Positions 45,087 through 55,463 are shown, counted from the first letter of the stretch. The stretch is DNA of 64,000 nt from an uncultured Clostridia bacterium (GCA_947174885.1 CAMWKO010000001.1:186001-250000), one strand, 5' to 3'. Notes: generated from the letters alone by a model not told the origin. Translations and numbers: made by a program.

Positions 45087-47264
45087 ATGGCTGAGGAATT
45101 TAACACAGAAGGTATGTTAGACATATATCTGTTTGAGAACCAGCAGTTGTTAGAACAGCTTCAGGAGATAGTGTTGGAACAGAAGGATGCAGATTGCTTT
45201 GATGAAGACAGTATAAATGAAATATTCAGAACCATGCATACAATCAAAGGTTCATCTGGAATCATGATGTTCGATAATATAACAGCGGTATCTCACAAGC
45301 TGGAGGATGTCTTTTATTATTTAAGAGAATCCAATCCTGATAATGTACCACACGTGAAATTAGTAGAACACGTATTGGAAGTGGAAGATTTTATTAGCAA
45401 TGAACTGGAAAAAATACGAAATGGAGATACTCCGGATGGAGATTCTACCAAAATCATAGCAAAGCTGGATAAGTTTCTGGATGAAATAAAAAAAGGTCCG
45501 GCAGAAAAAGATTCGGATTCAATACCCGAAAATGTGCATGAAGAACCAAAACAATTTTACATTGCTCCGGTTGCTACCAGTGCAAGTAGATTTTTTAAGA
45601 TTTACATAACATTCTTTCCGGAAACGGAAATGGCAAATGTCCATGCTTATAAGACAGTATATGCGTTAAAGGAAATAGCAGAAGACCTCTTATATTCACC
45701 GGAAAATATTATTTCTGACGAAACAAGTTCGGACATTATTCTACAGGAAGGTTTCCGTCTGTTACTTCAGGCACAATCTACAGAAGAAGAGATAAGAGAA
45801 TTAATTGGTGTCGGATATGACATCAAACAAGTAGATATCTATGAATGTAAAGCAGAGGAATTCCTACGGGGATTTGATTTTGTAGAGATCAATGAAGCAC
45901 AGATTGATTTGGATTCTACCGTAGAGGATATTGAATCACGTAAACAGGAAGCACAACAGGAGGAGGGTGAAGAGGCTGAAAATGAGAAGAAGCCTGAGAA
46001 GAAACCTGAAAGCAAGCCTATTGCACCTGGTGATTTCGTAATTAAATCAAGAGAACCCGGCAAGCAAAAGAAACTGGCAAGAGATAAAGCAAAGGAGAAA
46101 ACCTCATTTATTAGTGTCAGTGTAAGTAAGATGGATCAGTTAATGGAATTGATTGGAGAACTTGTAATTTCGGAATCTGTTGTATTACAGAATCCGGATT
46201 TGAAAGTACCGGGACTCAATCTTAACAACTTCAATAAGGCAGCAGTACAGATGTCGAAAATTTCAACGGATTTGCAAAATGTAATTATGTCCATGAGAAT
46301 GGTTCCGTTAACAAATACTTTCCAAAAGATGAATCGTATTGTTTTCGATGTATCCAGAAAGCTTGGAAAAGACATTGAACTGCGAATGATTGGAGAACAG
46401 ACAGAAGTAGATAAAAATATTATAGAACATATTTCAGATCCGTTAATGCATCTGGTAAGAAATTCCGTAGATCATGGAATTGAGTCAGCAGAAGAGCGTA
46501 TTGACAGTGGAAAACCGGAAAAAGGAAAGGTTATCCTGTCAGCCAGAACAGAAGCCGGAAAAGTATGGATTAGTGTAGAGGATGACGGAAAAGGACTCGA
46601 CAGGGAAAAGATACTTGCAAAGGCTAGAAGTCAGGGACTGCTGGATGAGAATAAGCCGGAGGAAGCTTATACAGACAAAGAAGTATATCAGTTAATTACT
46701 TTACCGGGCTTTTCAACTAATGAACAGGTTACAGAGTATTCCGGACGAGGCGTGGGAATGGATGTAGTTGTTCAAAATATTCAATCAATTGGAGGAACTT
46801 TAGATATAGAAAGTACTCCTGGAGTTGGAAGTATTATGAGCCTGAAGATTCCTTTGACATTGGCAATTATTGATGGAATTGTAATGGAAACAGGAACATC
46901 TTCTTTTGTAATGGAGACAGGAGTGATTAAACAATTTGTCCGTGTCAGAGAGGATATGATGATTCACGAACCAAATGGAGATGAATATGTAATGATTCGT
47001 GGAGAATGTTATCCGGTTATACGTCTTGGTGACTGGTATGGACTAAAGAATTATCAGACAGATGTGGAAAACGGAATTATGATAATTCTTGAAGTGGAGG
47101 ATAAGAAGATTTGTCTCTTTGTAGATAAACTGGTTGGTGAGCAGGAGATAGTTGTAAAACCAATTCCGTCTTATATTAAGAAGGTAAAAGGTTTGTCAGG
47201 ATGTACGCAGTTAGGTGACGGAAGTATTGCTTTGATATTAGATCCGGGTGGATTAATAGATTAG
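45087..47264 (+). CDS. cheA: CheA chemosensory histidine kinase
   Basis: 725 residues. HPt domain with phospho-acceptor His51 (FRTMHTIKGSSGIMMF), a P2-like region (about 160-275), a Glu/Lys-rich linker, dimerisation domain (FISVSVSKMDQLMELIGELV), ATPase (LVRNSVDHGIES, DDGKGLD, GRGVGMDVV) and CheW-like domain. It is the central kinase of the array and can phosphorylate CheY, CheB and possibly the REC-HD-GYP proteins. ATG 45087 has GGAGAAGGG just upstream. Confidence 0.95.
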   Translation: MAEEFNTEGMLDIYLFENQQLLEQLQEIVLEQKDADCFDEDSINEIFRTMHTIKGSSGIMMFDNITAVSHKLEDVFYYLRESNPDNVPHVKLVEHVLEVEDFISNELEKIRNGDTPDGDSTKIIAKLDKFLDEIKKGPAEKDSDSIPENVHEEPKQFYIAPVATSASRFFKIYITFFPETEMANVHAYKTVYALKEIAEDLLYSPENIISDETSSDIILQEGFRLLLQAQSTEEEIRELIGVGYDIKQVDIYECKAEEFLRGFDFVEINEAQIDLDSTVEDIESRKQEAQQEEGEEAENEKKPEKKPESKPIAPGDFVIKSREPGKQKKLARDKAKEKTSFISVSVSKMDQLMELIGELVISESVVLQNPDLKVPGLNLNNFNKAAVQMSKISTDLQNVIMSMRMVPLTNTFQKMNRIVFDVSRKLGKDIELRMIGEQTEVDKNIIEHISDPLMHLVRNSVDHGIESAEERIDSGKPEKGKVILSARTEAGKVWISVEDDGKGLDREKILAKARSQGLLDENKPEEAYTDKEVYQLITLPGFSTNEQVTEYSGRGVGMDVVVQNIQSIGGTLDIESTPGVGSIMSLKIPLTLAIIDGIVMETGTSSFVMETGVIKQFVRVREDMMIHEPNGDEYVMIRGECYPVIRLGDWYGLKNYQTDVENGIMIILEVEDKKICLFVDKLVGEQEIVVKPIPSYIKKVKGLSGCTQLGDGSIALILDPGGLID

Positions 47265-47326
47265 TGGCAAGCCGTGAAGGAGGTAGACAACAGTTACGAT
47301 TAAAAATAGAAAGGAAGGGTGTCTGA

Positions 47327-47872
47327 ATGGACGTAACAAGCGAGCAGGATAAACTGGTGGAAACGACTGAAGATATTAAGAACGGCAAGGACGTACAAAA
47401 GGGCAAATATATGACCTTTAAGTCTGGAAATGAATATTATGGTCTGGAAATTCAGTATGTAATTGAAATTATTCAATTACAGGCAATTACAGTAATTCCT
47501 GAAACAGACGATTATATTAAAGGAATTATTAATCTGCGTGGTAAAGTCATTCCGGTAATTGATGTACGGTTGCGATTTAAACAGGAATCATTTGAATATA
47601 ATGACAGAACCTGTATTATTGTCATCAACGTAAAATCCACAGTGGTTGGTTTGATTGTCGAGAGCATTGCAGAAGTAGTCGAGATTAAAGAAGAAAACAT
47701 ACTGCCACCACCTAAAATAGGGCGCACGGAAAAAGTGCAAAACAAATATGTATACGGTATCGGCAAGGTGGGAGATTCCGTAAAGCTTTTATTAGACCCT
47801 GATAAATTACTTAATGATGTAGAATTATCAGTAATTGAACAAGTAAATGAATTGAATGATGAAGAAGAATGA
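47327..47872 (+). CDS. cheW: CheW coupling protein
   Basis: 181 residues. A standard CheW beta fold ([53 protein letters not shown]). The N-terminal 25 residues are an acidic extension. It links CheA to the receptor. Confidence 0.93.
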   Translation: MDVTSEQDKLVETTEDIKNGKDVQKGKYMTFKSGNEYYGLEIQYVIEIIQLQAITVIPETDDYIKGIINLRGKVIPVIDVRLRFKQESFEYNDRTCIIVINVKSTVVGLIVESIAEVVEIKEENILPPPKIGRTEKVQNKYVYGIGKVGDSVKLLLDPDKLLNDVELSVIEQVNELNDEEE

Positions 47873-47885
47873 GGAGGATCTGAAG

Positions 47886-49226
47886 ATGAGAAACATCAAG
47901 ATTAAAACAAGAATGATTGTGGCATTTGCCATTCCTATTGTCCTAATGCTTATTAATGTATTTTTTGGCGATCTTTCAATAAAAGGTGTCATTGAAGCAG
48001 AGGACAAAGCAAGCTATGCAACAAATGCAACTATTTTTACACTTATTATAGCTTTAGTATCAGCAGCACTTATAGTTTTTGTCGGAGTATCATTAATAAA
48101 ATCTATTTTGAAGCCACTTAACAGAATGTCTGAAATAACAAGAGAGTTAGCAAAGGGACGTACTGATATGCAGATTGAAAGTACAGCTAAAGATGAATTT
48201 GCTGAATTTGTTACATTATTTAAAAAGATGATGGAAAACACTAAGTATCAGGCTGAAATTGCACAGGAGGTTGCAAACGGAAATCTTACAATTACTGTTA
48301 AACCTATATCTGAAGAAGATTTACTTGGTAATTCTTTAAAGAAATTGGTAGACTCAAATCTCCATGTATTGACAAATATCAGTGATGCAGGTTCACAGGT
48401 TACAGTAAGCTCTTCACAGGTAGCAAGTGCAAGTCAGGCATTGGCTCAGGGTTCTACTGAACAGGCCAGTGCAATCGAAGAGATTACAGCTTCTATTAAT
48501 GAGATTGCAGAAAAGACAAAACAGAATGCAGAACAGGCAAATTCTGCTGCAAATTTAGTAGTTCTTGCTATGGATGATGTAAAGAAAGGTAACCAGCAGA
48601 TGCATGATATGATATCTGCTATGGATGATATTAACAGATCATCTGAAAGTATTTCTAAGATTATTAAAACTATTGATGATATTGCATTCCAGACAAATAT
48701 TCTTGCATTAAATGCTGCAGTAGAAGCTGCAAGAGCAGGTGAAGCAGGAAAAGGTTTTGCAGTAGTAGCAGAGGAAGTTAGAAGCCTTGCTGCCAAGAGT
48801 GCGGCTGCATCTGCAGAAACAGCAGAATTAATTGAAGATTCTATTGAAAAAGTAAATTCAGGTTCAAGAATTGCAGGCGATACAGCAAAGGCATTAGAGA
48901 AGATTACAGAGGTTGTTACAGAAAGCGAAACAATTATTAACAATATTGCTGAAACATCTAATTATCAGGCAACAGCAGTTGCACAGATTGAGCAGGCAAT
49001 TACTCAGGTATCACAGGTAGTACAGACAAACTCAGCTACAAGTGAGGAATGTGCTGCAGCAAGTGAAGAATTGTCAAATCAGGCTTCAAGAATGAGAGAG
49101 ATGCTTTCTATTTACAATTTAGGAAATTCATCATCTTCTTTAGGCTCATCATCATATTCTTTCGGTGGAATGTCAAATTCAAATGATCAGGTATTTTCAC
49201 TTGGTAATGAATTTGGTAAATATTAA
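47886..49226 (+). CDS. Methyl-accepting chemotaxis protein with minimal sensor
   Basis: 446 residues from ATG 47886 (GAGGAGG at 8 bases). Two membrane helices (about 9-28 and 48-68) are separated by only about 20 residues, so there is no external ligand-binding domain. A HAMP domain and a full signalling helical hairpin follow, with the conserved tip ([40 protein letters not shown]). It must sense something in or at the membrane, or a partner protein. The C-terminus is Ser-rich ([14 protein letters not shown]), without a CheR-binding pentapeptide. Confidence 0.93.
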   Translation: MRNIKIKTRMIVAFAIPIVLMLINVFFGDLSIKGVIEAEDKASYATNATIFTLIIALVSAALIVFVGVSLIKSILKPLNRMSEITRELAKGRTDMQIESTAKDEFAEFVTLFKKMMENTKYQAEIAQEVANGNLTITVKPISEEDLLGNSLKKLVDSNLHVLTNISDAGSQVTVSSSQVASASQALAQGSTEQASAIEEITASINEIAEKTKQNAEQANSAANLVVLAMDDVKKGNQQMHDMISAMDDINRSSESISKIIKTIDDIAFQTNILALNAAVEAARAGEAGKGFAVVAEEVRSLAAKSAAASAETAELIEDSIEKVNSGSRIAGDTAKALEKITEVVTESETIINNIAETSNYQATAVAQIEQAITQVSQVVQTNSATSEECAAASEELSNQASRMREMLSIYNLGNSSSSLGSSSYSFGGMSNSNDQVFSLGNEFGKY

Positions 49227-49240
49227 TAGAAATATGGTGT

Positions 49241-49600
49241 ATGGCAGTGAATTTATTTGAAGAATTAAAGGTTTTGGGAGTGGATGTTGATGGCGGTATC
49301 CGCAGAATTAACGGAAATGATGGCCTTTACCGGAAGCTGTTAGGCACTTTTGTGAAAACTATAAAGGATAAATACGTACAGCCGGATTTTTCCTCTGAAG
49401 AGTGTGAACAGGTAATAGAGCGGGCGCATACGATTAAAGGAGCGTCAGGCAACTTATCCATTACTCCCGTATTTGAAGCATATACTGAAATTTTAAATCA
49501 TTTGCGTGCCGGTCGTATAGATATGGCAAGGCAGCATATAGAACAGGTGATCCCTGTTCAGGAAAAAATTGTTCAATGTATAGAACAACATATGGATTAG
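49241..49600 (+). CDS. HPt phosphotransfer protein
   Basis: 119 residues. A four-helix HPt domain with AHTIKGASGNLSI carrying the phospho-acceptor His. It starts 14 bases after the receptor gene as the last gene of the operon. It may relay phosphate between the soluble kinase, CheA and the receivers, or accept it from the hybrid kinase at 4455-8132. Confidence 0.85.
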   Translation: MAVNLFEELKVLGVDVDGGIRRINGNDGLYRKLLGTFVKTIKDKYVQPDFSSEECEQVIERAHTIKGASGNLSITPVFEAYTEILNHLRAGRIDMARQHIEQVIPVQEKIVQCIEQHMD

Positions 49601-49614
49601 TAATTATTTTTAAG

Positions 49615-49652
49615 AAAACCCTTGCAGAATTAATATCTGCAGGGGTTTCTTT
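49615..49652 (+). terminator. Terminator of the chemosensory operon
   Basis: AAACCCTTGCAGA (49616-49628), loop ATTAATA, TCTGCAGGGGTTT (49636-49648), then CTTT. Confidence 0.8.
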
Positions 49653-49858
49653 ACATAATAGGAAACTCAGCTAAATATATGATTGACAAAACAGCTGAAC
49701 TATTGTTAAATTAGTGTATCTAACACTCTGGATAAAAGAGAGATGTATTATGAACAAATTATACTTATGACTTTATAAATAATACACTTGATATAGTAAA
49801 TCATAAAACCATGAGCGGTTATTGACAATGTAAGGATACATATGAAGGATTTATTGAT

Positions 49859-50212
49859 TTGGATTATGTATATTATGATGACAGGGATATAGTAAGAGAT
49901 TTGTTTACTCAGATAGATGATAGAATAAACAAGGAGTTCAGGATAAAGCTGATTGGCAGTATAAGAAATATACAGAAGCAAAAAGAGCAGGAAGAATTGC
50001 AGGAAAAGAAAAATTCTACAGATGCAGTGACAGGCTTCTTATCATATGCTGTTGGTATGTCTAAAATAAATGAAGCAAGAGAAATGTCAAATAACGGAGA
50101 TATGGTATATCTGTTTATAGATAAGCTTCGTGAAGCAAATGAAAAGAATGGCATAGTCTTCAGTGATATGATTCTAGAGCAGATAGGTCAGATAGTAAGC
50201 AGTCAATACTGA
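49859..50212 (+). CDS. Hypothetical protein, probably 5'-truncated
   Basis: 117 codons from TTG 49859 without a ribosome site. The frame is open upstream to a TGA near 49823 (KDTYEGFIDLDYVYYDDRDI), so the start is unclear and the gene may be the rest of a longer one. Soluble, helical, with a charged coiled segment (QKQKEQEELQEKK). Not recognised. The flanks 49653-49858 and 50213-50499 hold no other gene. Confidence 0.35.
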   Translation: MDYVYYDDRDIVRDLFTQIDDRINKEFRIKLIGSIRNIQKQKEQEELQEKKNSTDAVTGFLSYAVGMSKINEAREMSNNGDMVYLFIDKLREANEKNGIVFSDMILEQIGQIVSSQY

Positions 50213-50499
50213 ATTTCTTCGTAAAGGATAACAGAATTGTATCAGTAAGGAAAATAAGTCAGGAGTATTCCATTAGAGGAATGGACATCTGCCAAAGCCG
50301 GTAGAGGTGGGAAAATTCTATAAGATGTTTAAGGACGTTTTGTTATCAAAGTAATACTGAAAACACTCCAGGAGGAATGGACACAGTTACATAAGAGATA
50401 TATCACTGTGTGGTTAAAACTGCCATCACAGAGAGGAACAGATACCTCTTGAGATAGGTTAGAGTCTTTAATATTTTAATCATAAAAGGAGATTGGAAA

Positions 50500-51774
50500 A
50501 TGGAAAGAGAAACAATGTGTATACAGGCAGGCTATGAGCCTAAAAATGGCGAATCAAGAATGATTCCAATTATACAGAGTACTACTTTTAAATATGATAC
50601 AAGTGAGGATATGGGAAAGCTGTTTGACCTTGAGGCAAGCGGATACTTTTATACAAGACTTCAAAATCCTACAAATGATTATGTAGCAGCTAAAATATGT
50701 GCTTTAGAGGGAGGCTCGGCGGCGATGCTCACATCTTCAGGGCAGGCGGCATCCTTTTATTCAGTATTTAATATATGTAGTGCAGGTGACCATGTAGTGT
50801 CTTCCTCTACAATTTATGGAGGCACATACAATTTATTTGCCGTTACGATGAAAAGAATGGGTATTGAGTTTACATTTGTAGACCCTGAATGCTCTGATGA
50901 GGAATTGGAAGCTGCATTCAGACCAAATACAAAAGCAGTTTTTGGAGAGACTATTGCAAATCCTGCACTGATTGTATTTGATATTGAAAGATTTGCAAAG
51001 GCTGCCCATGCACATGGAGTACCTCTTATTGTAGATAATACATTTGCTACACCAATAAACTGTCGTCCGATAGAATGGGGAGCAGATATTGTTACACATT
51101 CTACTACAAAATATATGGACGGGCATGATGCAACCGTAGGCGGATGTATAGTAGATGCGGGCAAATTTGATTGGTTTAAGTATGCAGATAAATTTCCGGG
51201 ACTTACAACACCGGATGAATCATATCATGGAATTGTATATGCAAAAAAGTTTGGTCTTGAGGGTGCATTTATTACAAAGGCAACATCACAGCTGATGAGA
51301 GATTTAGGATCAATTCAGTCTCCAATGAATGCGTATATGCTAAATCTGGGATTGGAATCACTTCATGTAAGAGTGCCAAGACATTGTGAAAATGCGTTAA
51401 AGGTAGCTGAATTTTTAGAAAAGCATGATAAGATCGCATGGGTAAATTATCCGGGCTTAGAGAGCAGCAAATACTATGACAGGGCAAAGAAGTATATGCC
51501 TGATGGTACCTGTGGTGTAGTATCCTTTGGTGTAAAGGGTGGAAGAAGTGCAGCAGAAAAGTTTATGTCAAAGCTAAAAGTAGCAATGATTGCCACTCAT
51601 GTAGCTGATGCACATACCTGTGTATTGCATCCGGCAAGTGCTACTCACAGACAGATGAATGACGAAGAATTAATGGCAGCAGGAGTAGGTCCTGATTTAG
51701 TAAGACTTTCAGTTGGTATTGAAAATATAAAGGACATAATTACTGATTTAGAGCAGGCGCTTGCAGTTTGCTAG
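50500..51774 (+). CDS. metY: O-acetylhomoserine aminocarboxypropyltransferase (sulfhydrylase)
   Basis: 424 residues, full length, behind AAAGGAG. A PLP enzyme of the Cys/Met metabolism family, with the cofactor Lys204 in HSTTKYMDGHDATVGG, SSSTIYGGTYNLFAVTMKRM, VDNTFATP and the C-terminal ATHVADAHTCVLHPASATHR. It makes homocysteine from O-acetylhomoserine and sulfide, in methionine synthesis. The leader (50213-50499) was checked for an S-box (SAM) riboswitch and none was recognised. Confidence 0.93.
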   Translation: MERETMCIQAGYEPKNGESRMIPIIQSTTFKYDTSEDMGKLFDLEASGYFYTRLQNPTNDYVAAKICALEGGSAAMLTSSGQAASFYSVFNICSAGDHVVSSSTIYGGTYNLFAVTMKRMGIEFTFVDPECSDEELEAAFRPNTKAVFGETIANPALIVFDIERFAKAAHAHGVPLIVDNTFATPINCRPIEWGADIVTHSTTKYMDGHDATVGGCIVDAGKFDWFKYADKFPGLTTPDESYHGIVYAKKFGLEGAFITKATSQLMRDLGSIQSPMNAYMLNLGLESLHVRVPRHCENALKVAEFLEKHDKIAWVNYPGLESSKYYDRAKKYMPDGTCGVVSFGVKGGRSAAEKFMSKLKVAMIATHVADAHTCVLHPASATHRQMNDEELMAAGVGPDLVRLSVGIENIKDIITDLEQALAVC

Positions 51775-51793
51775 GATGATAAAATAATGTAAA

Positions 51794-51843
51794 TACACTA
51801 ATTATAATTGTAAAAAAACAAATTATAATTAGTGTATTTTATA
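51794..51843 (+). terminator. Terminator after metY
   Basis: TACACTAATTATAATT (51794-51809) pairs exactly with AATTATAATTAGTGTA (51821-51836), then TTTTAT. Confidence 0.85.
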
Positions 51844-51908
51844 TAATGTAATATTTACGCAGATTTATTTTTAAATACAGAAGCTTTAAGGTGAAAAGTA
51901 TATTGCTT

Positions 51909-51974
51909 GAGTTTCCGTATTTTTATTTTTGGCAACAAGACTTTTTGAAGCCAAAATAAAAAATACGGAAACTC
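51909..51974. repeat. Miniature inverted-repeat element, copy 1
   Basis: 66 bases with 25-base inverted arms beginning GAGTTTCCGTATTTTT (51909-51933 and 51950-51974) around a 16-base loop (AACAAGACTTTTTGAA). The reverse complement of this copy matches the start of the element at 62087-62202 base for base over most of its length, including the loop. Terminal sequence GAGTTTCCG...CGGAAACTC is shared. Confidence 0.8.
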
Positions 51975-51983
51975 TAAAATATA

Positions 51984-52012
51984 TTGACATTCAAAATATA
52001 TTATTATATACT
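51984..52012 (+). promoter_or_regulatory. Sigma-A promoter of the fatty acid operon
   Basis: Perfect TTGACA (51984-51989), 17-base spacer, TATACT (52007-52012). The expected start of transcription is near 52019, leaving a leader of about 115 bases to fabH. Confidence 0.8.
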
Positions 52013-52026
52013 TTGTAAATCAAAAG

Positions 52027-52041
52027 ATTTAATTATCAAAA
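52027..52041 (+). promoter_or_regulatory. FabT-like operator
   Basis: ATTTAATTATCAAAA is one substitution from the palindrome TTTGAT-N-ATCAAA bound by FabT-type MarR repressors. It lies just after the predicted transcription start, a good position for repression. The likely regulator is encoded at the end of the operon (61589-62071). Confidence 0.55.
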
Positions 52042-52133
52042 TATTGTAAAGTCAAATAATAATAAAATAAAAATATTTAATTGTCAGCTGGATTTAAAAT
52101 AATATAAGCAGAACAGTTAGGAAAGGTAATTAT

Positions 52134-53087
52134 ATGACTGGTATTATATGTGGTACAGGTTCATTTGCACCTGCAAAGGTTATGGATAATAATGATTTGG
52201 CAAAGCTTGTAGATACAAATGATGAATGGATTAGGGAAAGAACAGGTGTTGTGCAAAGACACATTATTGAAAATGATACAACTGTGACTATGGCAGTAAG
52301 GGCTGCCGAAGAGGCGATTAAGAATGCCGGTATTTTACCGGAAGAAATAGAGTTGATTATTCTATCAACCTTATCTTCAAATCTTATTATGCCATGTGCG
52401 GCATGTGAGGTGCAAAAAGCTATTGGAGCTGTAAATGCCACCTGTTTTGATATGAATGCGGCATGCAGTGGTTTTATATTTGCATACAACACAGCAAATG
52501 CATACATAGAAAGCGGATTATATAAAACAGTATTGGTTATAGGAAGTGAAAGCCTTTCTAATTTAACTGACTGGACAGACAGGGGAACCTGCATATTATT
52601 TGGTGATGGTTCAGGTGCTGTGGTTCTAAAGGCAGGTGAGACAAAGAGCTATAAGGCAGTTACTCATTCTGACGGAAGTCGTGGAGAGGCTCTTACCTGT
52701 ATCAGCAGATATGCCATTAAAGATGATAGTGATAATGGTCTTATGAAAATGAACGGCAGAGAGGTTTTCAATTTTGCAGTAAAGAAAGTTCCTGAAGTTA
52801 TAAATGAAGTATTAGAAAAAAACAATGTGAATATAGAGGAAATAGATTATTTCATCTTGCATCAGGCAAATAAAAGAATTGTAGAATCGGTTGCCAAAAG
52901 ATTAAAGGCAGATATTTCAAAATTCCCAATGAATATGATGGAATATGGGAATACATCTTCTGCCAGTATTCCGATTCTCATAGACGAAATGAGGAAAAAC
53001 GGAGAATTAAGAAAAGGTCAGAAGCTTGTAATGGCCGGATTTGGTGCAGGTCTTTCATGGGGAGCAAGCATTTTTGAATGGAATTAG
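52134..53087 (+). CDS. fabH: Beta-ketoacyl-ACP synthase III
   Basis: 317 residues. The catalytic triad is Cys111 (NAACSGFIF), His243 (ILHQANKRI) and Asn273 (EYGNTSSAS). It starts fatty acid synthesis by joining acetyl-CoA (or a branched primer) with malonyl-ACP. First gene of the operon. Confidence 0.95.
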   Translation: MTGIICGTGSFAPAKVMDNNDLAKLVDTNDEWIRERTGVVQRHIIENDTTVTMAVRAAEEAIKNAGILPEEIELIILSTLSSNLIMPCAACEVQKAIGAVNATCFDMNAACSGFIFAYNTANAYIESGLYKTVLVIGSESLSNLTDWTDRGTCILFGDGSGAVVLKAGETKSYKAVTHSDGSRGEALTCISRYAIKDDSDNGLMKMNGREVFNFAVKKVPEVINEVLEKNNVNIEEIDYFILHQANKRIVESVAKRLKADISKFPMNMMEYGNTSSASIPILIDEMRKNGELRKGQKLVMAGFGAGLSWGASIFEWN

Positions 53088-53304
53088 ATTAATAAAAGGT
53101 TATTGGATTAATATTGAATTAATAGAAAATCAGATAATAGAAGAACAGAACTTATGTAAAAACAAAATAGTTATTAGGCATTAAGCTTAATATATATGAT
53201 GTGACATATAAAGATAGAAAAATAATGTCTTTACAAGCATCACAATTTCCATACTTATACAGAAATGGGTATAGAAAAATAAAAAGTATTAAAGGAGAAG
53301 AAAA

Positions 53305-53529
53305 ATGTTAGAAGAAGTAATTAAGGTAGTAGCAGATTCATTAGGTGCTGATGCAGGTACAATCACAGCAGCTTCATCATTTAAGGATGATTTAAATGCG
53401 GACAGTTTGGATTTATTTGAAATGGTTATGGCATTAGAGGAAGAATTTGATGTTGAGATACCAACAGAAGATTTAGAAGGAATTACAACTGTAGAAGATG
53501 TTGTTAAATATATTGAAGCACATAAATAA
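53305..53529 (+). CDS. acpP: Acyl carrier protein
   Basis: 74 residues, acidic. The phosphopantetheine site is Ser34 in [20 protein letters not shown] strong AAGGAG site supports high expression. A 217-base gap without a gene separates it from fabH. Confidence 0.94.
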   Translation: MLEEVIKVVADSLGADAGTITAASSFKDDLNADSLDLFEMVMALEEEFDVEIPTEDLEGITTVEDVVKYIEAHK

Positions 53530-53605
53530 GCAGATATGTTTAAATAACACTGTAAAGTATTGAAAGTATAATATATAACAAAAAAATTAAGTCGAGGTCT
53601 ACATA

Positions 53606-54544
53606 ATGAAAACAGAAATAACCAAATTATTAGGAATTGAGTATCCGATTATTCAGGGTGGAATGGCATGGGTTGCTGAATATCATTTGGCAGCGGCTGT
53701 TTCAAACGCAGGTGGTTTGGGTCTTATAGGCGCAGCTTCAGCACCGGCAGAATGGGTAAGAGAACAGGTAAGAGAAGCAAAGAAACTTACAGATAAACCG
53801 TTTGGAGTAAACATTATGCTTATGAGTCCGTATGCAGATGAAGTTGCAAAGGTCATAGTAGAAGAAAATGTACAGGTAGTTACCACCGGTGCAGGAAGTC
53901 CTGAAAAATATATGGAAATGTGGAAAAACGCAGGTGTTAAGGTTATTCCTGTGGTTGCATCTGTAGCCCTCGCAAAGAGAATGGAAAGATGTGGAGCTGA
54001 TGCGTTAGTAGCTGAAGGCTGTGAAGCAGGCGGACATATTGGTGAAAATACTACTATGGTATTAGTGCCTCAGATTGTAGATGCGGTTGATGTTCCGGTA
54101 ATAGCAGCAGGCGGTGTTGCAGACGGAAGAGGCATTGCTGCGGCCTTTATGCTTGGCGCAAAGGGTGTTCAGATGGGAACACATTTTGTAGTAACAGATG
54201 AGTGTCAGGTACATGAAAACTACAAGGATAAGATTATAAAGTCAAAGGATATAGATTCAAGAGTAACAGGAAGAAGCACAGGACATCCTGTCAGAGCCAT
54301 TAGAAATGATATGACTAAGAAATACATTGAATTAGAGAATAGCGGAGCTTCTTTTGAAGAATTGGAACAGCTTACACTTGGCAGCCTTAGAAAGGCAGTA
54401 GTAGATGGCGACGTGGTAAACGGAAGCGTTATGGCAGGTCAAAGTGCGGCAATGGTAAAGGAAAAAATGAGTTGTAAAACTCTTATTGATAAGTTAGTAA
54501 AAGAAACAGATGAACTTATAAAAGGAGCAGGTTTTTATGAGTAA
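53606..54544 (+). CDS. fabK: Enoyl-ACP reductase II (FMN-dependent)
   Basis: 312 residues, a TIM barrel of the nitronate monooxygenase/FabK family. Signatures: IEYPIIQGGMAWVAEYHLAA at the start, EGCEAGGHIGENTTM with the catalytic His, and VIAAGGVADGRGIAAAFMLG for FMN phosphate binding. It performs the last reduction of each elongation cycle and replaces FabI; no fabI is in the operon. FabK enzymes are insensitive to triclosan. Overlaps fabD by 8 bases. Confidence 0.93.
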   Translation: MKTEITKLLGIEYPIIQGGMAWVAEYHLAAAVSNAGGLGLIGAASAPAEWVREQVREAKKLTDKPFGVNIMLMSPYADEVAKVIVEENVQVVTTGAGSPEKYMEMWKNAGVKVIPVVASVALAKRMERCGADALVAEGCEAGGHIGENTTMVLVPQIVDAVDVPVIAAGGVADGRGIAAAFMLGAKGVQMGTHFVVTDECQVHENYKDKIIKSKDIDSRVTGRSTGHPVRAIRNDMTKKYIELENSGASFEELEQLTLGSLRKAVVDGDVVNGSVMAGQSAAMVKEKMSCKTLIDKLVKETDELIKGAGFYE

Positions 54545-55463
54545 GATAGCATTTATATACCCTGGTCAGGGTGCACAAAAGGCAGGTATGGGAGCAGATT
54601 TTTACGAAAAGAGTGATAGTGCAAGGGCAATATATGACGGTGCTACAAAACTTTTGGAACTTGATATGTGTAAGCTTTGTTTTGAGGAAAACGATAAATT
54701 GGATATAACAGAATATACACAGGCGGCATTAGTTACTACATTTCTTGCTATGACAAAGGTAGTAGAGGAAGCAGGACTTACACCTGATATTACGGCAGGA
54801 CTCAGCCTTGGTGAATACGCGGCTATAGCAGTGGCAGGTGGTATGAGCTATGAGGCAGCCATAAAAACCGTAAGATGTCGTGGTATTTTAATGCAAAATA
54901 CAGTACCTGTAGGAGAGGGTGCAATGTCAGCAGTTATCGGTATGGAGGCAGATGCAATAGAAAAAGTTATTGCTGATATAGATGGAGTAACTATTGCAAA
55001 TTATAATTGTCCGGGACAGATAGTTATTACCGGAAAAACAGAAGCTGTACAGCTTGCAGGAGAAAAGCTTAGTGAGGCAGGCGCTAAAAGATGTATACCT
55101 CTAAATGTAAGCGGACCTTTTCATTCGCCTATGCTAAAGGAAGCAGGAGAAAATCTGGGAAAAGAATTGGATAAAGTGGAATTTAGTGAATTAAAGATAC
55201 CATATGTTACAAATGTAACAGCAGATAAGGTAGAAGACATTAACGAAACTAAAGAGCTTCTTAAAGAACAGGTATATTCAAGCGTGCGTTGGCAGCAGAG
55301 TATTGAAAATATGATTGCAGATGGTGTTGACATATTTGTGGAGATTGGACCGGGAAAAACTCTTGCGGGATTTATGAAAAAAATAAATAAAGAAGCAAAG
55401 ATTTACAATATCGGTACCTATGAAGATGTTGAAAAAGTAGTTAAGGAGATAAAGGCATGTTAG
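54537..55463 (+). CDS. fabD: Malonyl-CoA:ACP transacylase
   Basis: 308 residues. [14 protein letters not shown] at the start, the nucleophile Ser90 in [10 protein letters not shown], and [12 protein letters not shown] with the catalytic His. Loads malonyl groups onto ACP. Overlaps both neighbours by 7-8 bases, so translation is coupled. Confidence 0.94.
   Translation: MSKIAFIYPGQGAQKAGMGADFYEKSDSARAIYDGATKLLELDMCKLCFEENDKLDITEYTQAALVTTFLAMTKVVEEAGLTPDITAGLSLGEYAAIAVAGGMSYEAAIKTVRCRGILMQNTVPVGEGAMSAVIGMEADAIEKVIADIDGVTIANYNCPGQIVITGKTEAVQLAGEKLSEAGAKRCIPLNVSGPFHSPMLKEAGENLGKELDKVEFSELKIPYVTNVTADKVEDINETKELLKEQVYSSVRWQQSIENMIADGVDIFVEIGPGKTLAGFMKKINKEAKIYNIGTYEDVEKVVKEIKAC

Noticed and set aside
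38986-49600. Flagellar chemotaxis operon
   Set aside because: No flagellar, cheC or cheD genes and two HD-GYP proteins point away from a standard motility cluster, although a role in motility cannot be excluded.
50213-50499. SAM (S-box) riboswitch before metY
   Set aside because: The conserved S-box blocks (AGAGnGGnGGAGGGA, GCCnnGCAACC) are not present; only a small AGAGG/CCTCT hairpin is seen.
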